Shown: positions 43,581-51,831 of the stretch, in pieces
Layout of the letters: every line of letters begins with the position of its first letter
How positions within the stretch are numbered: the first letter of the stretch is position 1
Origin: Streptomyces sp. 7-21
Lineage (GTDB): Bacteria; Actinomycetota; Actinomycetes; Streptomycetales; Streptomycetaceae
Length of the DNA: 64,000 bases
Direction of reading: 5' to 3'
Assembly (NCBI RefSeq): GCF_016741785.1
Contig: NZ_JAERRL010000009.1
Location: 1-64,000 of the forward strand
Program-made: the position numbers and the translations under genes
The notes under the pieces: generated by a model
Seen by the model: only the letters and a program-made list of their open reading frames with translations
Database searches by the model: none
Told to the model about the DNA's origin: nothing

Positions 43581-44015
43581 TCAGAGCGCGTCGAAGTCGG
43601 GCAGCGTGAGCGAGCCGTCCTCGGCCAGGGTGAAGCCGGGGTTGTGCGCGATCTCCCACGCGTGGCCGTCCGGGTCGGTGAAGACGCCCGCGTACCCGCC
43701 GTAGAAGGTGCGGCGGGCGGGCTTGGTGACCGTCCCCCCGGCGCGCTCCGCCGCCGCCAGCAGCGCGTCGACCTCCCCGGGGGAGCGGACGTTGTGCGCC
43801 AGGGCGATGCCGCTGAAACCCCCGGGCTCGCCGGCGGGCAGCCCGCAGTCCTCGGCCAGCTTCTCCCGCCCCCACAGCACCAGGGCCATGCCGCCCGCCT
43901 GGAAGAACACGGTCTGCTCGACCTCGTGCCCCCGCCACCCCAGCGCCTGGTAGAACGCCTTCGCCCGCGGCAAATCCGTCACTCCCAGTGTGATCAGGCT
44001 TACTCGTTGTTCCAT
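43581..44015 (-). CDS. VOC-family (glyoxalase/bleomycin-resistance-like) protein
   Basis: 144 aa from ATG 44015 (MEQRVSLITLGVTDLPRAKAFYQALGW). One pair of beta-alpha-beta-beta-beta modules: the second ends TFYGGYAGVFTDPDGHAWEIAHNPGF, with the metal-site Glu in WEIAHN. Such proteins bind or detoxify small electrophiles; specificity is not readable. TACCGT ends 7 bases before the ATG, possibly giving a leaderless message. Confidence 0.9.
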   Translation of the reverse strand: MEQRVSLITLGVTDLPRAKAFYQALGWRGHEVEQTVFFQAGGMALVLWGREKLAEDCGLPAGEPGGFSGIALAHNVRSPGEVDALLAAAERAGGTVTKPARRTFYGGYAGVFTDPDGHAWEIAHNPGFTLAEDGSLTLPDFDAL

Positions 44016-44162
44016 GGCCCCTACGGTAGGCCCGGCCACTGACAATTCCGCCACCGCGCCACAGGCCCGCGTCAGCCGGCGCGCGGACGCGGTGGAAGAC
44101 GTCGATCACCTTGCGGGGCACGCCGTTTCCCGCCAGTCGGCCAGCAGTGGGGCGCGTGCGGC

Positions 44163-44345
44163 TCACCGGCCGCCGGCCCTGCGGCGCAGGAGGACCTTGA
44201 GAGCTTCGCGGGCGTCGCGCCGGCGCCGGGTGTCCCGGGCCAGAGCGGCGGTCAGAGCGACGGCGGCGACCGTGACGGTGTACACAGCGCCGGCGACGCC
44301 GGCGGACAGCAGGATGCCGTCGGAGACGGGGAACAGGGCAGTCAT
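44163..44345 (-). CDS. Small single-TM membrane protein
   Basis: 60 aa, with a very good SD (GGAGG 9 bases before ATG 44345). MTALFPVSDGILLSAGVAGA then a hydrophobic stretch through residue about 38, then a basic tail (RDTRRRRDAREALKVLLRRR). Unknown function; the SD and clean TM-plus-basic tail support it as a real gene. Confidence 0.65.
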   Translation of the reverse strand: MTALFPVSDGILLSAGVAGAVYTVTVAAVALTAALARDTRRRRDAREALKVLLRRRAGGR

Positions 44346-44831
44346 GGATGGACACCTCCGTGTTGTGGCGGTCGGTGATGTCCATGAGAGCCCTGAGCAG
44401 CAGTCATCCGGAAAGGCCGCACGGGCTGCTGCGGGCCGTTTATCCTGGCCAGCCCCGGTGCCAGGAGTTTTCCGGAGGGCGTCCGGTCCGGACGGGGTCC
44501 GGACGGTGCGCGGGGTGGCGGGCCGCGGAGGGAGGAGCGGTAGCGGGTGGGACCGCAATGCGATCCGGAACGGGAGTTCCACGCGAAGCTGGTCGCGCTG
44601 TACCGGGCAGCCGGAGAGCCGACCTACCAGCGGCTGGCCCGGCGTGATCCGGGTCCGCCTCATCCGGGTAGCACTGTTCGCCGCTCCTCACTCCGGCTCC
44701 CTCGCACGCCTCACCGGGACGATCCGCTGCGCAGGCACCCGTGACGTGGAACCACGAGACGTGCAGACGGGGGTGCGAACCTCGGTCAGCGGCCGAGACA
44801 GGGAGAAGGGCGGCCCGGTCGGTGGCGGGCG
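44346..44831. other. 486-bp intergenic stretch with one gene remnant
   Basis: Apart from the 65-codon frame at 44547-44744 I see no gene, tRNA or strong hairpin here. The stretch is slightly less GC-rich in codon pattern than its neighbours. Confidence 0.5.
44547..44744 (+). pseudogene. Probable truncated 5' end of a regulator-like gene
   Basis: 65 codons from GTG 44547 with a strong SD (GGAGGGAGGAG). The first 33 residues, ending FHAKLVALYRAAGEPTYQRL, look like the start of streptomycete HTH-type regulators, whose N-termini often read L-x-ALYxAAGxPT. After that the frame drifts to Pro/Arg-rich nonsense and stops. It may be a remnant after deletion, or a chance frame. Confidence 0.35.
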
Positions 44832-46073
44832 TCAGGGCAGGGCGTGGACGGCTTCGCGGATGGCGAGGCAGGCGGCTCCTCTGGCCCACACCTCGTCGTC
44901 GGCCGGGTGGGTCACCAGGGTGCAGGAGCTGGCCGCCGTGGAGAAGGCGTGGGCCTGGAACGCCTCGCGGCAGGCGGGCCCGAAGAACTCGTAGGTATGG
45001 ACCGACTCGCCGCTGAGGATGACGAGTTCGGGGTTGACTAAGTTGCAGACCGTCGCCAGCGCCCGCCCCAGGGCGGCACCCATGTCCGCGAACGCCTCAA
45101 GCGCCGCCGCTTCGCCGCCGCGTGCCCGTGCCCGCGCCTCGTCCATGGTCGCGCACGGCACGCCGGAGGCGCGCGAGATCGCCGCCAGCACGGCCTCGTC
45201 GGATGCCACCGCCTCCAGGCAGCCCCGGCTGCCGCAGGAGCAGCGGGGCCCGCCCGGCTCGATGGGCACGTGGCCGAGTTCGCCCGCCAGGCCGCACGCT
45301 CCCGTGAACAGCCCGCCGCCGAGCATCAGTCCGCAGCCGATGCCCGCGCCGATGGTGACGAGCGCGATGACGTCGCACGCCCGCCCGGCGCCGAACCACC
45401 GCTCGCCGACGAGGAGTCCGTTGGCGTCGTTGTCCACCACCACCGGCAGGCCGAGCGTGCGGGTCAGCGGGCCCGCCACGTCCACCTCCGACCAGCCCAT
45501 GGTTCCCGAGCGCACGCACCGCCCCGAGGCCGCGTCCACGTGCCCGCTCAGCCCGACGCCGACGCCCAGCAGCCGCTCGCCGGACCGGCAGTCGGCCGCA
45601 CGCAGGAAGTGCACGGCCTGCGCGGCCAGGGCCAGCACGTCCTCTGGTGCGGCGCCCGCCGGGACCGGCAGCGCGCTGCGGGCGACGACCGTCGCCTCCA
45701 GGTCGGTCAGCACGGCGGTGACGGTGTGCGGCGCGAGCCTGACACCGACGACGAAGTAGCGGTCCCTGGCCACGGTGAGGATGCGCTGCGGCCGTCCCCC
45801 GCCCGAGCTGCGTGCCCCCGCCTCTGCGAGGTAGCCGGTCTGGAGGAGCGGCGTGACGGCGCGCGTGATGGTGGACTGTGACAGGCCGAGCCGGCGGGCC
45901 AGTTCGGTGCGCGAGGTGGGGCCGGCGGTGAGGATCTCGGTGAAGACGGCCGCCCGTGTGTCACCGGCGGCGCCGGTCGGCTCGAGCTCGCCCGCCAGCC
46001 GCCGGGATCGCCCATGACCGCCCATGCCGGACGAGCGTGTACGAGGCGTACGTGCGTGCGAACGTTCTGTCAT
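44832..46073 (-). CDS. ROK-family transcriptional regulator
   Basis: 413 aa. MarR-like winged HTH at residues about 45-95 (SRTELARRLGLSQSTITRAVTPLL), then an ASKHA sugar-kinase fold: VVDNDANGLLVGERWFGAG, VTIGAGIGCGLMLGG and the zinc motif CSCGSRGCLEA. Typical repressors of sugar genes such as NagC/XylR. Divergent from a GNAT gene; an inverted repeat lies between them. TACACT ends 7 bases before ATG 46073, suggesting a leaderless message; ATG 46025 is an alternative. Confidence 0.94.
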   Translation of the reverse strand: MTERSHARTPRTRSSGMGGHGRSRRLAGELEPTGAAGDTRAAVFTEILTAGPTSRTELARRLGLSQSTITRAVTPLLQTGYLAEAGARSSGGGRPQRILTVARDRYFVVGVRLAPHTVTAVLTDLEATVVARSALPVPAGAAPEDVLALAAQAVHFLRAADCRSGERLLGVGVGLSGHVDAASGRCVRSGTMGWSEVDVAGPLTRTLGLPVVVDNDANGLLVGERWFGAGRACDVIALVTIGAGIGCGLMLGGGLFTGACGLAGELGHVPIEPGGPRCSCGSRGCLEAVASDEAVLAAISRASGVPCATMDEARARARGGEAAALEAFADMGAALGRALATVCNLVNPELVILSGESVHTYEFFGPACREAFQAHAFSTAASSCTLVTHPADDEVWARGAACLAIREAVHALP

Positions 46074-46085
46074 GAGGCAGAGTGT

Positions 46086-46117
46086 ACGGGGCGCGGAACG
46101 TGTTATTCCGTGCCCGT
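46086..46117. promoter_or_regulatory. Inverted repeat between divergent ROK and GNAT genes
   Basis: ACGGGGCGCGGAA (46086-46098) and TTCCGTGCCCGT (46106-46117) form an imperfect dyad with a single-base bulge and one mismatch, about 13 bp before the ROK start. Likely operator of the ROK protein. Confidence 0.45.
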
Positions 46118-46147
46118 GACCGCTCGAAACGCGCGAGAATCAGGCGC

Positions 46148-46786
46148 GTGTGTGTTTCCGACAGTTCCCGCTACTCCCGCAACGGCAAGGCGGCTTGGGA
46201 GACCGACGCCTTTCTGCTGACGGAACGGCTGGCGCTGCGCGCGTTCACCGGGGACGAGGCCGAGGTGGACGCGCTGGTGGCGCTCGACGCCGACCCGGAG
46301 GTGATGCGCTTCCTGACGGGAGGGAAGCCGACGCCGCGCGAGGAGGTCGTCTCCCGGCAGCTGCCGCGGCTGCTGCACCGTTACCCATGCACGGGGCTGC
46401 CCGGCTTCTGGGCGGCGCTGGGGCGGGAACGCGGCGACTTTCTGGGCTGGTTCGAGCTGCGGCCGCTGGCGGAGGAGAGCGCCGCCGTGCTGGAGCTGGG
46501 CTACCGGCTGCGGCGGAGCGTGTGGGGTGGGGGCCTGGCGACGGAGGGATCGCGGGCGCTGGTGCGCGCGGCGTTCACGCGCCTGGGGGCGGAGCGGGTC
46601 ACGGCCAACACCATGGCCGTCAACGCCGCTTCGCGGCGGGTGATGGAGAAGGCGGGGCTGTCCTTCGTGCGGCAGTACACCGAAGACTGGCCGGAACCGA
46701 TCCCCGGCTCGGAGCACGGCGAGGTGGAGTACGCCGTGACCCGGGAGGAATGGCTGCGCCGGGCCGGCGCCGGAGCACGCCCGTAG
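46148..46786 (+). CDS. GNAT-family N-acetyltransferase
   Basis: 212 aa from GTG 46148. Resembles RimJ/RimL-type GNATs: LLTERLALRAFTGDEAEVDALVAL, FWAALGRERGDFLGWFELRPL, the CoA-binding VWGGGLATEGSRALVRAAF, and VTANTMAVNAASRRVMEKAGLSFVRQY. Acetylates a small molecule or protein N-terminus. An upstream in-frame start (46082) exists, but the N-terminal extension looks non-coding. Confidence 0.85.
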   Translation: MCVSDSSRYSRNGKAAWETDAFLLTERLALRAFTGDEAEVDALVALDADPEVMRFLTGGKPTPREEVVSRQLPRLLHRYPCTGLPGFWAALGRERGDFLGWFELRPLAEESAAVLELGYRLRRSVWGGGLATEGSRALVRAAFTRLGAERVTANTMAVNAASRRVMEKAGLSFVRQYTEDWPEPIPGSEHGEVEYAVTREEWLRRAGAGARP

Positions 46787-46829
46787 GCGTTGCGGCGCGG
46801 CGGCCCGGCGGCGCGCCGAGCGGGCGGTG

Positions 46830-48914
46830 TCAGCCGAGGGGGCGGAAGCCCTCGCGGGTGACGCTGACCACGGCGGGGCGGGGCAGCGTGCCGGGCCCGT
46901 CGGGCCAGTGGGAGGCGGGGTTCTCCGCGCTGGCGCCGTCGAGTTCGCCCGGGTGCTGCACGGACACCAGGACGCGGCGTTCCGCCACGACCGGGCCGCA
47001 GGTCTCGGCGCCGCGCGGCACCGTCAGGAACTGCTTGACCTGGCCCCGGTGGTGCCCGTCGAGCGCCACGGCGAACAGGCCGTCGTTGCTGCCGAGCGCG
47101 TTGCCGTCCGTGGAGATCCACAGGTTGCCGTGCGGGTCGAACGCCAGGTTGTCCGGGCAGGAGATCGGGCTGACCTGGTCCTTGGGGAAGCCGCCGAAGT
47201 AGGTGCCGGGGTCCTCGGGGTCACCGCAGACCAGCAGCAGCCGCCAGGCGAAGCGGCGTGCGGCGCCGTCGTTGCGGTGCTCGACCAGCTCCAGGACGTG
47301 GCCGTGCTTGTTGCCGGCGCGGGGGTTGGCCTCGTCCGCGCCGGGCAGCCCGGCCGCGCCCCGGTCGGTGTTGTTGGTGAGCGCGGCGTAGACGCGGCCG
47401 GTGCGGGGGCTGGGTTCGACGTCCTCGGGGCGGTCCATCTTGGTGGCGCCGACCCTGTCGGCGGCCAGGCGGGTGAAGACGTAGACCTCCTCGGCGGTCA
47501 TGCCGGGCACGAAGGAGCGGTTGCCGCTGGCCAGCGGGATCCACTCGCCGTGGCCGTCGAACTCGCCGTCGGCCGGCAGGGTTCCGGTGCCGTCGATCTC
47601 GCGGGCCGGGCTGTCGCCGGTGAACCGGGCGACGTACAGCGTGCCTTCCTCCAGCAGCCGGCGGTTGTGACGCCGCGCCTGGGCGCTGTTGCCGCGCCGA
47701 AGCCGGCCGTCGGAGACGTACTTGTACATGTAGTCGAAGCGCTCGTCGTCGCCCATGTAGACGACGACGCGGCCGTCGCGGGTGACCTGCGTGGTGGCGC
47801 CCTCGTGCTTGAAGCGGCCCAGCGCGGTCAGCTTGCGGGGCCTGGCGTCCGGGTCGTAGGGGTCGACCTCGATGACCCAGCCGAAGCGGTTGACCTCGTG
47901 GGGCTCCTCGGTGAGGTCGAAGCGCGCGTCGTACCGCTCCCACTGCCGGGTGGAGGCGCCGCCGGAGATCCCGTAGCGGGCGAGCCGCTCGGCGGTGACC
48001 GGGTCGGTGACGTCCTCGGCCCGCGCGAAGTACTGGTTGAAGTTCTCCTCGCCGGAGAGGATCGTGCCCCACGGGGTGGTGCCGCCGGCGCAGTTGTTGA
48101 GCGTGCCGAGCACCCGGGTGCCGGTCGGGTCGGCGGAGGTCTTCAGCAGGTCGCTGCCCGCGGCCGGGCCGGTGATCTCGAACGGGGTGGTCGCGGTGAT
48201 GCGGCGGTTGAGCGGGTGGCCGACGACCGGCTCCAGCTCGCCGCTGCGGTGCTCGCGCAGCACGACGACGGACAGGCCGTGGGCGGCCCAGCCGATCTCG
48301 GCCTGCTCGCGCGTGGGGTGGTCCGGGTCGTACCCGGCGAGCATCAGCACCTCGTCGCTGTACTCGTGGTTGGCGACGAGCAGCCGCAGGCCCGGCTGGC
48401 CGGGGATGTCACGCAGGGCCAGGAAGTCGCAGTTGTAGCCGAACTGCCGCGCCTGCGCCTCGGCGGTCTGGCGGCCCGGCAGGAATTCCGGGGCGCCCCG
48501 CAGCACCGGATCGCCCCAGCGGATGACGACCTGCTGCTGGTAGCCGGGCGGCACGGTGACGGCGTCGGCGGTGTTCGGCGCGACCGGCTCGAAGCCGAGA
48601 CCGCGCGGGCCGCGGCCCCCGCCCCGGCGCGCCGCGGCGCCCGCGGAGGCGGCTGCGGCCTGGGAGAACGAGCCGGCGGCGCCGGCCGCGCCCGCGGCGA
48701 CGCCGATCACGGCGCCCGCGCGCAGCAGCGCCCGGCGCGTCAGCGCGCCCGCGACCACGTCGCCGAAGTACGCGTTGTCTGAGGTGTTCGGGGCCGGGTG
48801 GGCGCAGGCGTTGCCGCAGCGGTACTGGCAGGTCATTGCCGACCGCCCGCCCTGGTGCGAGGTGAGCAGGGGCAGGTGAATGACGCGTTTGCCATCGGTG
48901 GACGGACGGCGCAC
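46830..48914 (-). CDS. phoX: PhoX-family alkaline phosphatase
   Basis: 694 aa from GTG 48914 with GGAGG 7 bases upstream; starting at the Met downstream (48836) would remove the N-terminal PLLTSHQGGRSAM that is typical of streptomycete PhoX. A Tat signal, TRRALLRAG, is at about residues 59-67. Family signatures: NCAGGTTPWGTILSGEENFNQYF, EVDPYDPDARPRKLTALGRFKHEGATT, VVYMGDDERFDYMYKYV and CPDNLAFDPHGNLWISTDGNA. Ca/Fe-dependent secreted phosphatase for organic phosphate. A two-unit Pho box lies 82-103 bp upstream. Confidence 0.95.
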   Translation of the reverse strand: MRRPSTDGKRVIHLPLLTSHQGGRSAMTCQYRCGNACAHPAPNTSDNAYFGDVVAGALTRRALLRAGAVIGVAAGAAGAAGSFSQAAAASAGAAARRGGGRGPRGLGFEPVAPNTADAVTVPPGYQQQVVIRWGDPVLRGAPEFLPGRQTAEAQARQFGYNCDFLALRDIPGQPGLRLLVANHEYSDEVLMLAGYDPDHPTREQAEIGWAAHGLSVVVLREHRSGELEPVVGHPLNRRITATTPFEITGPAAGSDLLKTSADPTGTRVLGTLNNCAGGTTPWGTILSGEENFNQYFARAEDVTDPVTAERLARYGISGGASTRQWERYDARFDLTEEPHEVNRFGWVIEVDPYDPDARPRKLTALGRFKHEGATTQVTRDGRVVVYMGDDERFDYMYKYVSDGRLRRGNSAQARRHNRRLLEEGTLYVARFTGDSPAREIDGTGTLPADGEFDGHGEWIPLASGNRSFVPGMTAEEVYVFTRLAADRVGATKMDRPEDVEPSPRTGRVYAALTNNTDRGAAGLPGADEANPRAGNKHGHVLELVEHRNDGAARRFAWRLLLVCGDPEDPGTYFGGFPKDQVSPISCPDNLAFDPHGNLWISTDGNALGSNDGLFAVALDGHHRGQVKQFLTVPRGAETCGPVVAERRVLVSVQHPGELDGASAENPASHWPDGPGTLPRPAVVSVTREGFRPLG

Positions 48915-48995
48915 GGCACCTCCAGGAACGATCGGATCACAGCGGGAGCTACGGTCCCAGGACGGTAGATCGCCTCGAGGTGAGCGGCGCCAACG

Positions 48996-49017
48996 AGCGG
49001 ATGAACAGCGAACGAAC
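48996..49017 (-). promoter_or_regulatory. Pho box (PhoP-binding direct repeats) of phoX
   Basis: Read on the minus strand the site is GTTCGTTCGCT followed at once by GTTCATCCGCT: two 11-nt direct-repeat units. The second matches the published S. coelicolor unit G-G/T-TCAYYYR-G/C-G at 10 of 11 positions and the first at 9. It lies upstream of phoX as expected for phosphate-starvation activation by PhoP. Confidence 0.75.
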
Positions 49018-49171
49018 TGCTGCTTTCGGGCGACGCCATCACACTGCATCAGGCGTACCGGGGGTGCGCCCCCGCCCGGACACCCGGGCGCGATGGCCCG
49101 TGGGCCGGCCCTGGGTGCGCCGGGGCGCCCTTGCGGCGCCGCCGGCCTGCCTCACGTGCCCCGCTCGTCCG

Positions 49172-49363
49172 TCAGCGGCCGCGCTTGGTGCGGCTGATGA
49201 CGAAGGCCGCCCACGCGCTCTGGCCGAAGATCAGCTGGGCTCCCGACGTGTTCTTGGAGTCACGGACGCGGACGGTCGGGGGTGCCGCGGCGACCTCGAC
49301 GCAGTCGGCGCCGCCGTTCCCGCTGTAGCTGCTTCGTATCCAGGCGGGGGACTTCGATGGCAT
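49172..49363 (-). CDS. DUF397 protein (orphan)
   Basis: 63 aa, ATG 49363, GAGGAG upstream. The DUF397 pattern: WIRSSYSGNGGADCVEVA, VRVRDSKNTSG, WAAFVISRTKR. Such small proteins normally sit with an XRE/DUF5753 regulator encoded just upstream; here no such gene exists, so it is an orphan. They influence development and antibiotic production in Streptomyces in some cases; the biochemical role is uncertain. Confidence 0.88.
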   Translation of the reverse strand: MPSKSPAWIRSSYSGNGGADCVEVAAAPPTVRVRDSKNTSGAQLIFGQSAWAAFVISRTKRGR

Positions 49364-49463
49364 AGGACTCCTCGGGCTTATCAGCTGAGTCTGCCGGGCT
49401 CCTCCGTACTGTGTACGCGGCGTTCCATACTGTAGCGATATCGCGCTGACCTCGTACATCAAT

Positions 49464-49475
49464 CGATCATGGCTA
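49464..49475. repeat. AT-rich patch with perfect 12-bp palindrome
   Basis: The stretch 49400-49510 is strikingly AT-richer than its surroundings. It holds ATGGCTAGCCAT and several copies of GATC-containing words (CGATCATGG, CGATCATTA). It lies upstream of the orphan DUF397 gene and could be its control region. Confidence 0.45.
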
Positions 49476-49540
49476 GCCATCAAGCGATCATTAATGCGCT
49501 ATTCCCGGCTGAATATGCCCCCTTGCGGGCACGCGGCAGA

Positions 49541-49582
49541 ACGGACAGCGCCCCTGCCCGGGCGGGCAGGGGCGCTGTCCGT
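49541..49582 (-). terminator. Very strong terminator after the alpha/beta hydrolase
   Basis: Perfect 20-bp inverted repeat (49541-49560 with 49563-49582), 46 bp past the minus-strand stop at 49628. Confidence 0.9.
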
Positions 49583-49627
49583 ATCCGAGTCTTCGGCCGG
49601 CCGGCGGTGCCGGGCCGTCGAGGGCGG

Positions 49628-50563
49628 TCAGCCGGGAAGGCCAATCGATTCTGCGCGGCGGTCGGCGATCCGCTCCACGGTGCGGCAGTACGGCAGGCCG
49701 GCGAAGGGCTGGCCGGAGAGGAACCGCGTGGCCAGCTCGGCCAGTTCCACCGTGCGCTCGAGGAAGACCATGTGGTCGGCGCCGGAGACCTCGGCGAACC
49801 AGCTGTCCAGACAGGTGGCGGCCATCTCCCGGCACAGGTCGGGGGTGGTGAACGCGTCGTGCTCGCCGGTGGTGACCAGCACGGGCGCGGCGGGCGGCAC
49901 CTCGGTGTCCACCATGCGCTGGGTCAGCAGGCGGTAGGTGTTGGTGTAGGTCTGCTCGGCCTCCGCCTCCGGCAGCCCGGTCAGGCGGCGCAGCAGGAAA
50001 CGGCGGACGCGGGTGCCGTTGACCACGGCGTGCAGCCGCTCCTCATTCATCAGCAGGGCGACGGCGGCGCGGGCGTACTCCTCCATGCGCCGGGCCGCCA
50101 GGTAGTCCATGGTGCGGCGCATCGCGGCGCGGGCGTGCTCGGGGATCTGGGTCATGGTGCCGATCAGCACGACGCGGCCGACGCGCTCGGGATAGCGCTG
50201 GGCGACGCGGTAGGCGATGGCCGTGCCGTATGAGCCGCCGAGCACGTTGACGTGGTCCAGGCCGTTCTCGTCGAGCATGTGGCGGACCGCGTCGGCGAGG
50301 AAGTCGACGCCGTGGTCGTCGGGGAGGACATCGCTGGCGCCCCAGCCGGGCGGGTCGATGGTGAGAACGTCCATGTGCGCCAGGAACTCGCGCTCGAACC
50401 GGCCCCAGCTCTCCTTGCGCTGGAACGCGCCGCCGACCATGAGCAGCGGCGCGAGGCGCGGCGCCGACGTGCGTACGAGGCGTGACTCGCAGCGGTGACC
50501 CTGCCACCGGTGAACACGCACGGATTCGGACAGAACGGTCGACGGATAGCTGAAGGGGGGCAT
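49628..50563 (-). CDS. Alpha/beta hydrolase
   Basis: 311 aa from ATG 50563. Oxyanion region LLMVGGAFQRKESWG, nucleophile elbow VNVLGGSYGTAIAY (Ser), acid in TGEHDAFTTP and His in SGADHMVFLE. The text MPPFSYPSTVLSESVRVHRWQGHRCESRLVRTS looks like a non-secreted hydrolase start. Length and GG-F-x-RKESW are typical for streptomycete hydrolases that accompany polyketide or signalling genes; substrate unknown. The start is uncertain because the SD is weak and the frame stays open far upstream. Confidence 0.85.
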   Translation of the reverse strand: MPPFSYPSTVLSESVRVHRWQGHRCESRLVRTSAPRLAPLLMVGGAFQRKESWGRFEREFLAHMDVLTIDPPGWGASDVLPDDHGVDFLADAVRHMLDENGLDHVNVLGGSYGTAIAYRVAQRYPERVGRVVLIGTMTQIPEHARAAMRRTMDYLAARRMEEYARAAVALLMNEERLHAVVNGTRVRRFLLRRLTGLPEAEAEQTYTNTYRLLTQRMVDTEVPPAAPVLVTTGEHDAFTTPDLCREMAATCLDSWFAEVSGADHMVFLERTVELAELATRFLSGQPFAGLPYCRTVERIADRRAESIGLPG

Positions 50564-50958
50564 GGGCTCTTCTCGGCATGGGGAGACTGTGGGGTCCATG
50601 ATGTGCACAGCCGGAGAGCCCGAACCGCAGCCTGCCGCACCACTCATCCGAATGAGGGACGAGAACAGCCACTCGTCCGAGGGAAATGGGCGCACGCCGT
50701 TCTCCCGCGAGTCTCCCGCGAGCGGAGGAACCGCCCCGTCAGAGCCGCCCTGCGGCCGGGCGACGAGGTGCCGGACGGTGCCAGCGGAGCCGGGGAGAAC
50801 GTCTAGGATTGCCCACGAGATCCCCTTTGCTTCTTCATATCGACATACAGACTGACGGCCATATCGCTGGGGCTGCACGGGCGCTGTCGCCGCGTCCCGT
50901 CGCGCGGTAGCGGGACGTCCAGGCGTGGGGGCGCTGGGAGGTGCAGGCACAGGGACGT
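50564..50958. other. 395-bp spacer between the hydrolase and ZIP genes
   Basis: No convincing gene. On the minus strand TAGACG (50805-50800) could be a -10 for the hydrolase, giving a leader of over 200 nt. 50912-50929 and 50952-50969 are 18-bp direct repeats with one mismatch, the second covering the end of the ZIP gene. Confidence 0.45.
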
Positions 50959-51705
50959 TCAGGCGTGGGACAGCGTGAAGGAGAGCAGGTAACCGGCCAC
51001 GGTGACCAGCCCGATCGCCAGGTGGGCCTCCTCGAACGCCTCCGGGATCATCGTGTCCGCGATCATCGCCAGGATCGCGCCCGCCGCCACGGCGGTCACG
51101 GCGGCGACCACCGGGTCCGTGAGCCCGCCCACCACGGTGTTGCCCAGCACCGCCGCCACCACGCTGGCCGCGGCGATCGCGCCCCACACCCCGAACACGT
51201 AGCGGGGCCGCCGCCCCGCCCGCCGCATGCCCGCCGAGCTGGACAGCCCTTCGGGCACGTTGCTCAGGCAGACGGCCGTGACCGTCACCGTGCTCACGGT
51301 GCCGCCGTCCAGCAGGCTCACCCCGATCGCCGCCGACTCCGGCACGCCGTCCAGCAGCGCCCCCAGCGCGAGCGCCAGGCCCGACCCGGCGACGGCCGCC
51401 TCGGACGGCTGCCGGCCGGAGCGCTTGCGGTGCCGGGCGCCGCGCCGCCCCAGCCAGACGTTGCCGGCGGTGTACCCCACGGCGCCGGCGATGGTGCCGG
51501 CCGCGGCGGACACCAGGCCGCCCTGGTGGTAGGACTCCGCGAGCAGCTCGAACGAGACCGCCGACAGCAGCACCCCGGCGCCGAAGGCCATCACCGACGC
51601 GAGCAGCCAGGCGGGCACCCGCACCGCGTACCCGACGGCCGCGCCGAGCAGCAGCGCGGAGCCCGCGACCAGTCCCCACAGTCCCGCCTGAGCCCACTGC
51701 GCCAT
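50959..51705 (-). CDS. ZIP-family divalent metal transporter
   Basis: 248 aa, eight predicted TM helices. The TM4/TM5 signatures LGALLDGVPESAAIGVSLL and VCLSNVPEGLSSSAG carry the metal-coordinating Asp/Pro-Glu and Asn/Pro-Glu residues. The loop after TM3 is basic (GRRGARHRKRSGRQ) rather than His-rich. It imports Zn2+ or a similar ion. GGTGGA precedes ATG 51705. Divergent from the K+/H+ antiporter operon. Confidence 0.9.
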   Translation of the reverse strand: MAQWAQAGLWGLVAGSALLLGAAVGYAVRVPAWLLASVMAFGAGVLLSAVSFELLAESYHQGGLVSAAAGTIAGAVGYTAGNVWLGRRGARHRKRSGRQPSEAAVAGSGLALALGALLDGVPESAAIGVSLLDGGTVSTVTVTAVCLSNVPEGLSSSAGMRRAGRRPRYVFGVWGAIAAASVVAAVLGNTVVGGLTDPVVAAVTAVAAGAILAMIADTMIPEAFEEAHLAIGLVTVAGYLLSFTLSHA

Positions 51706-51831
51706 GGCTCCACCTAGTCCCTAAATCGGCCCAGGTCGCACGGTGTGTGACGCGAAAGAGGGACCCCGGGGGATTACCTGGACGGCCGAGGGCATTAAGA
51801 TCCCGTCAACCACGACTAGGGGAGGCGTCAC

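Noticed and set aside
43990..44994. Plus-strand frame running across the VOC-ROK region
   Set aside because: It is antisense to the small membrane protein and part of the ROK gene and has no coherent protein features.
49628..51697. A 689-codon frame joining the alpha/beta hydrolase to the region of the ZIP gene
   Set aside because: The upstream half is an out-of-frame reading of the ZIP gene; the hydrolase starts at about 50563.
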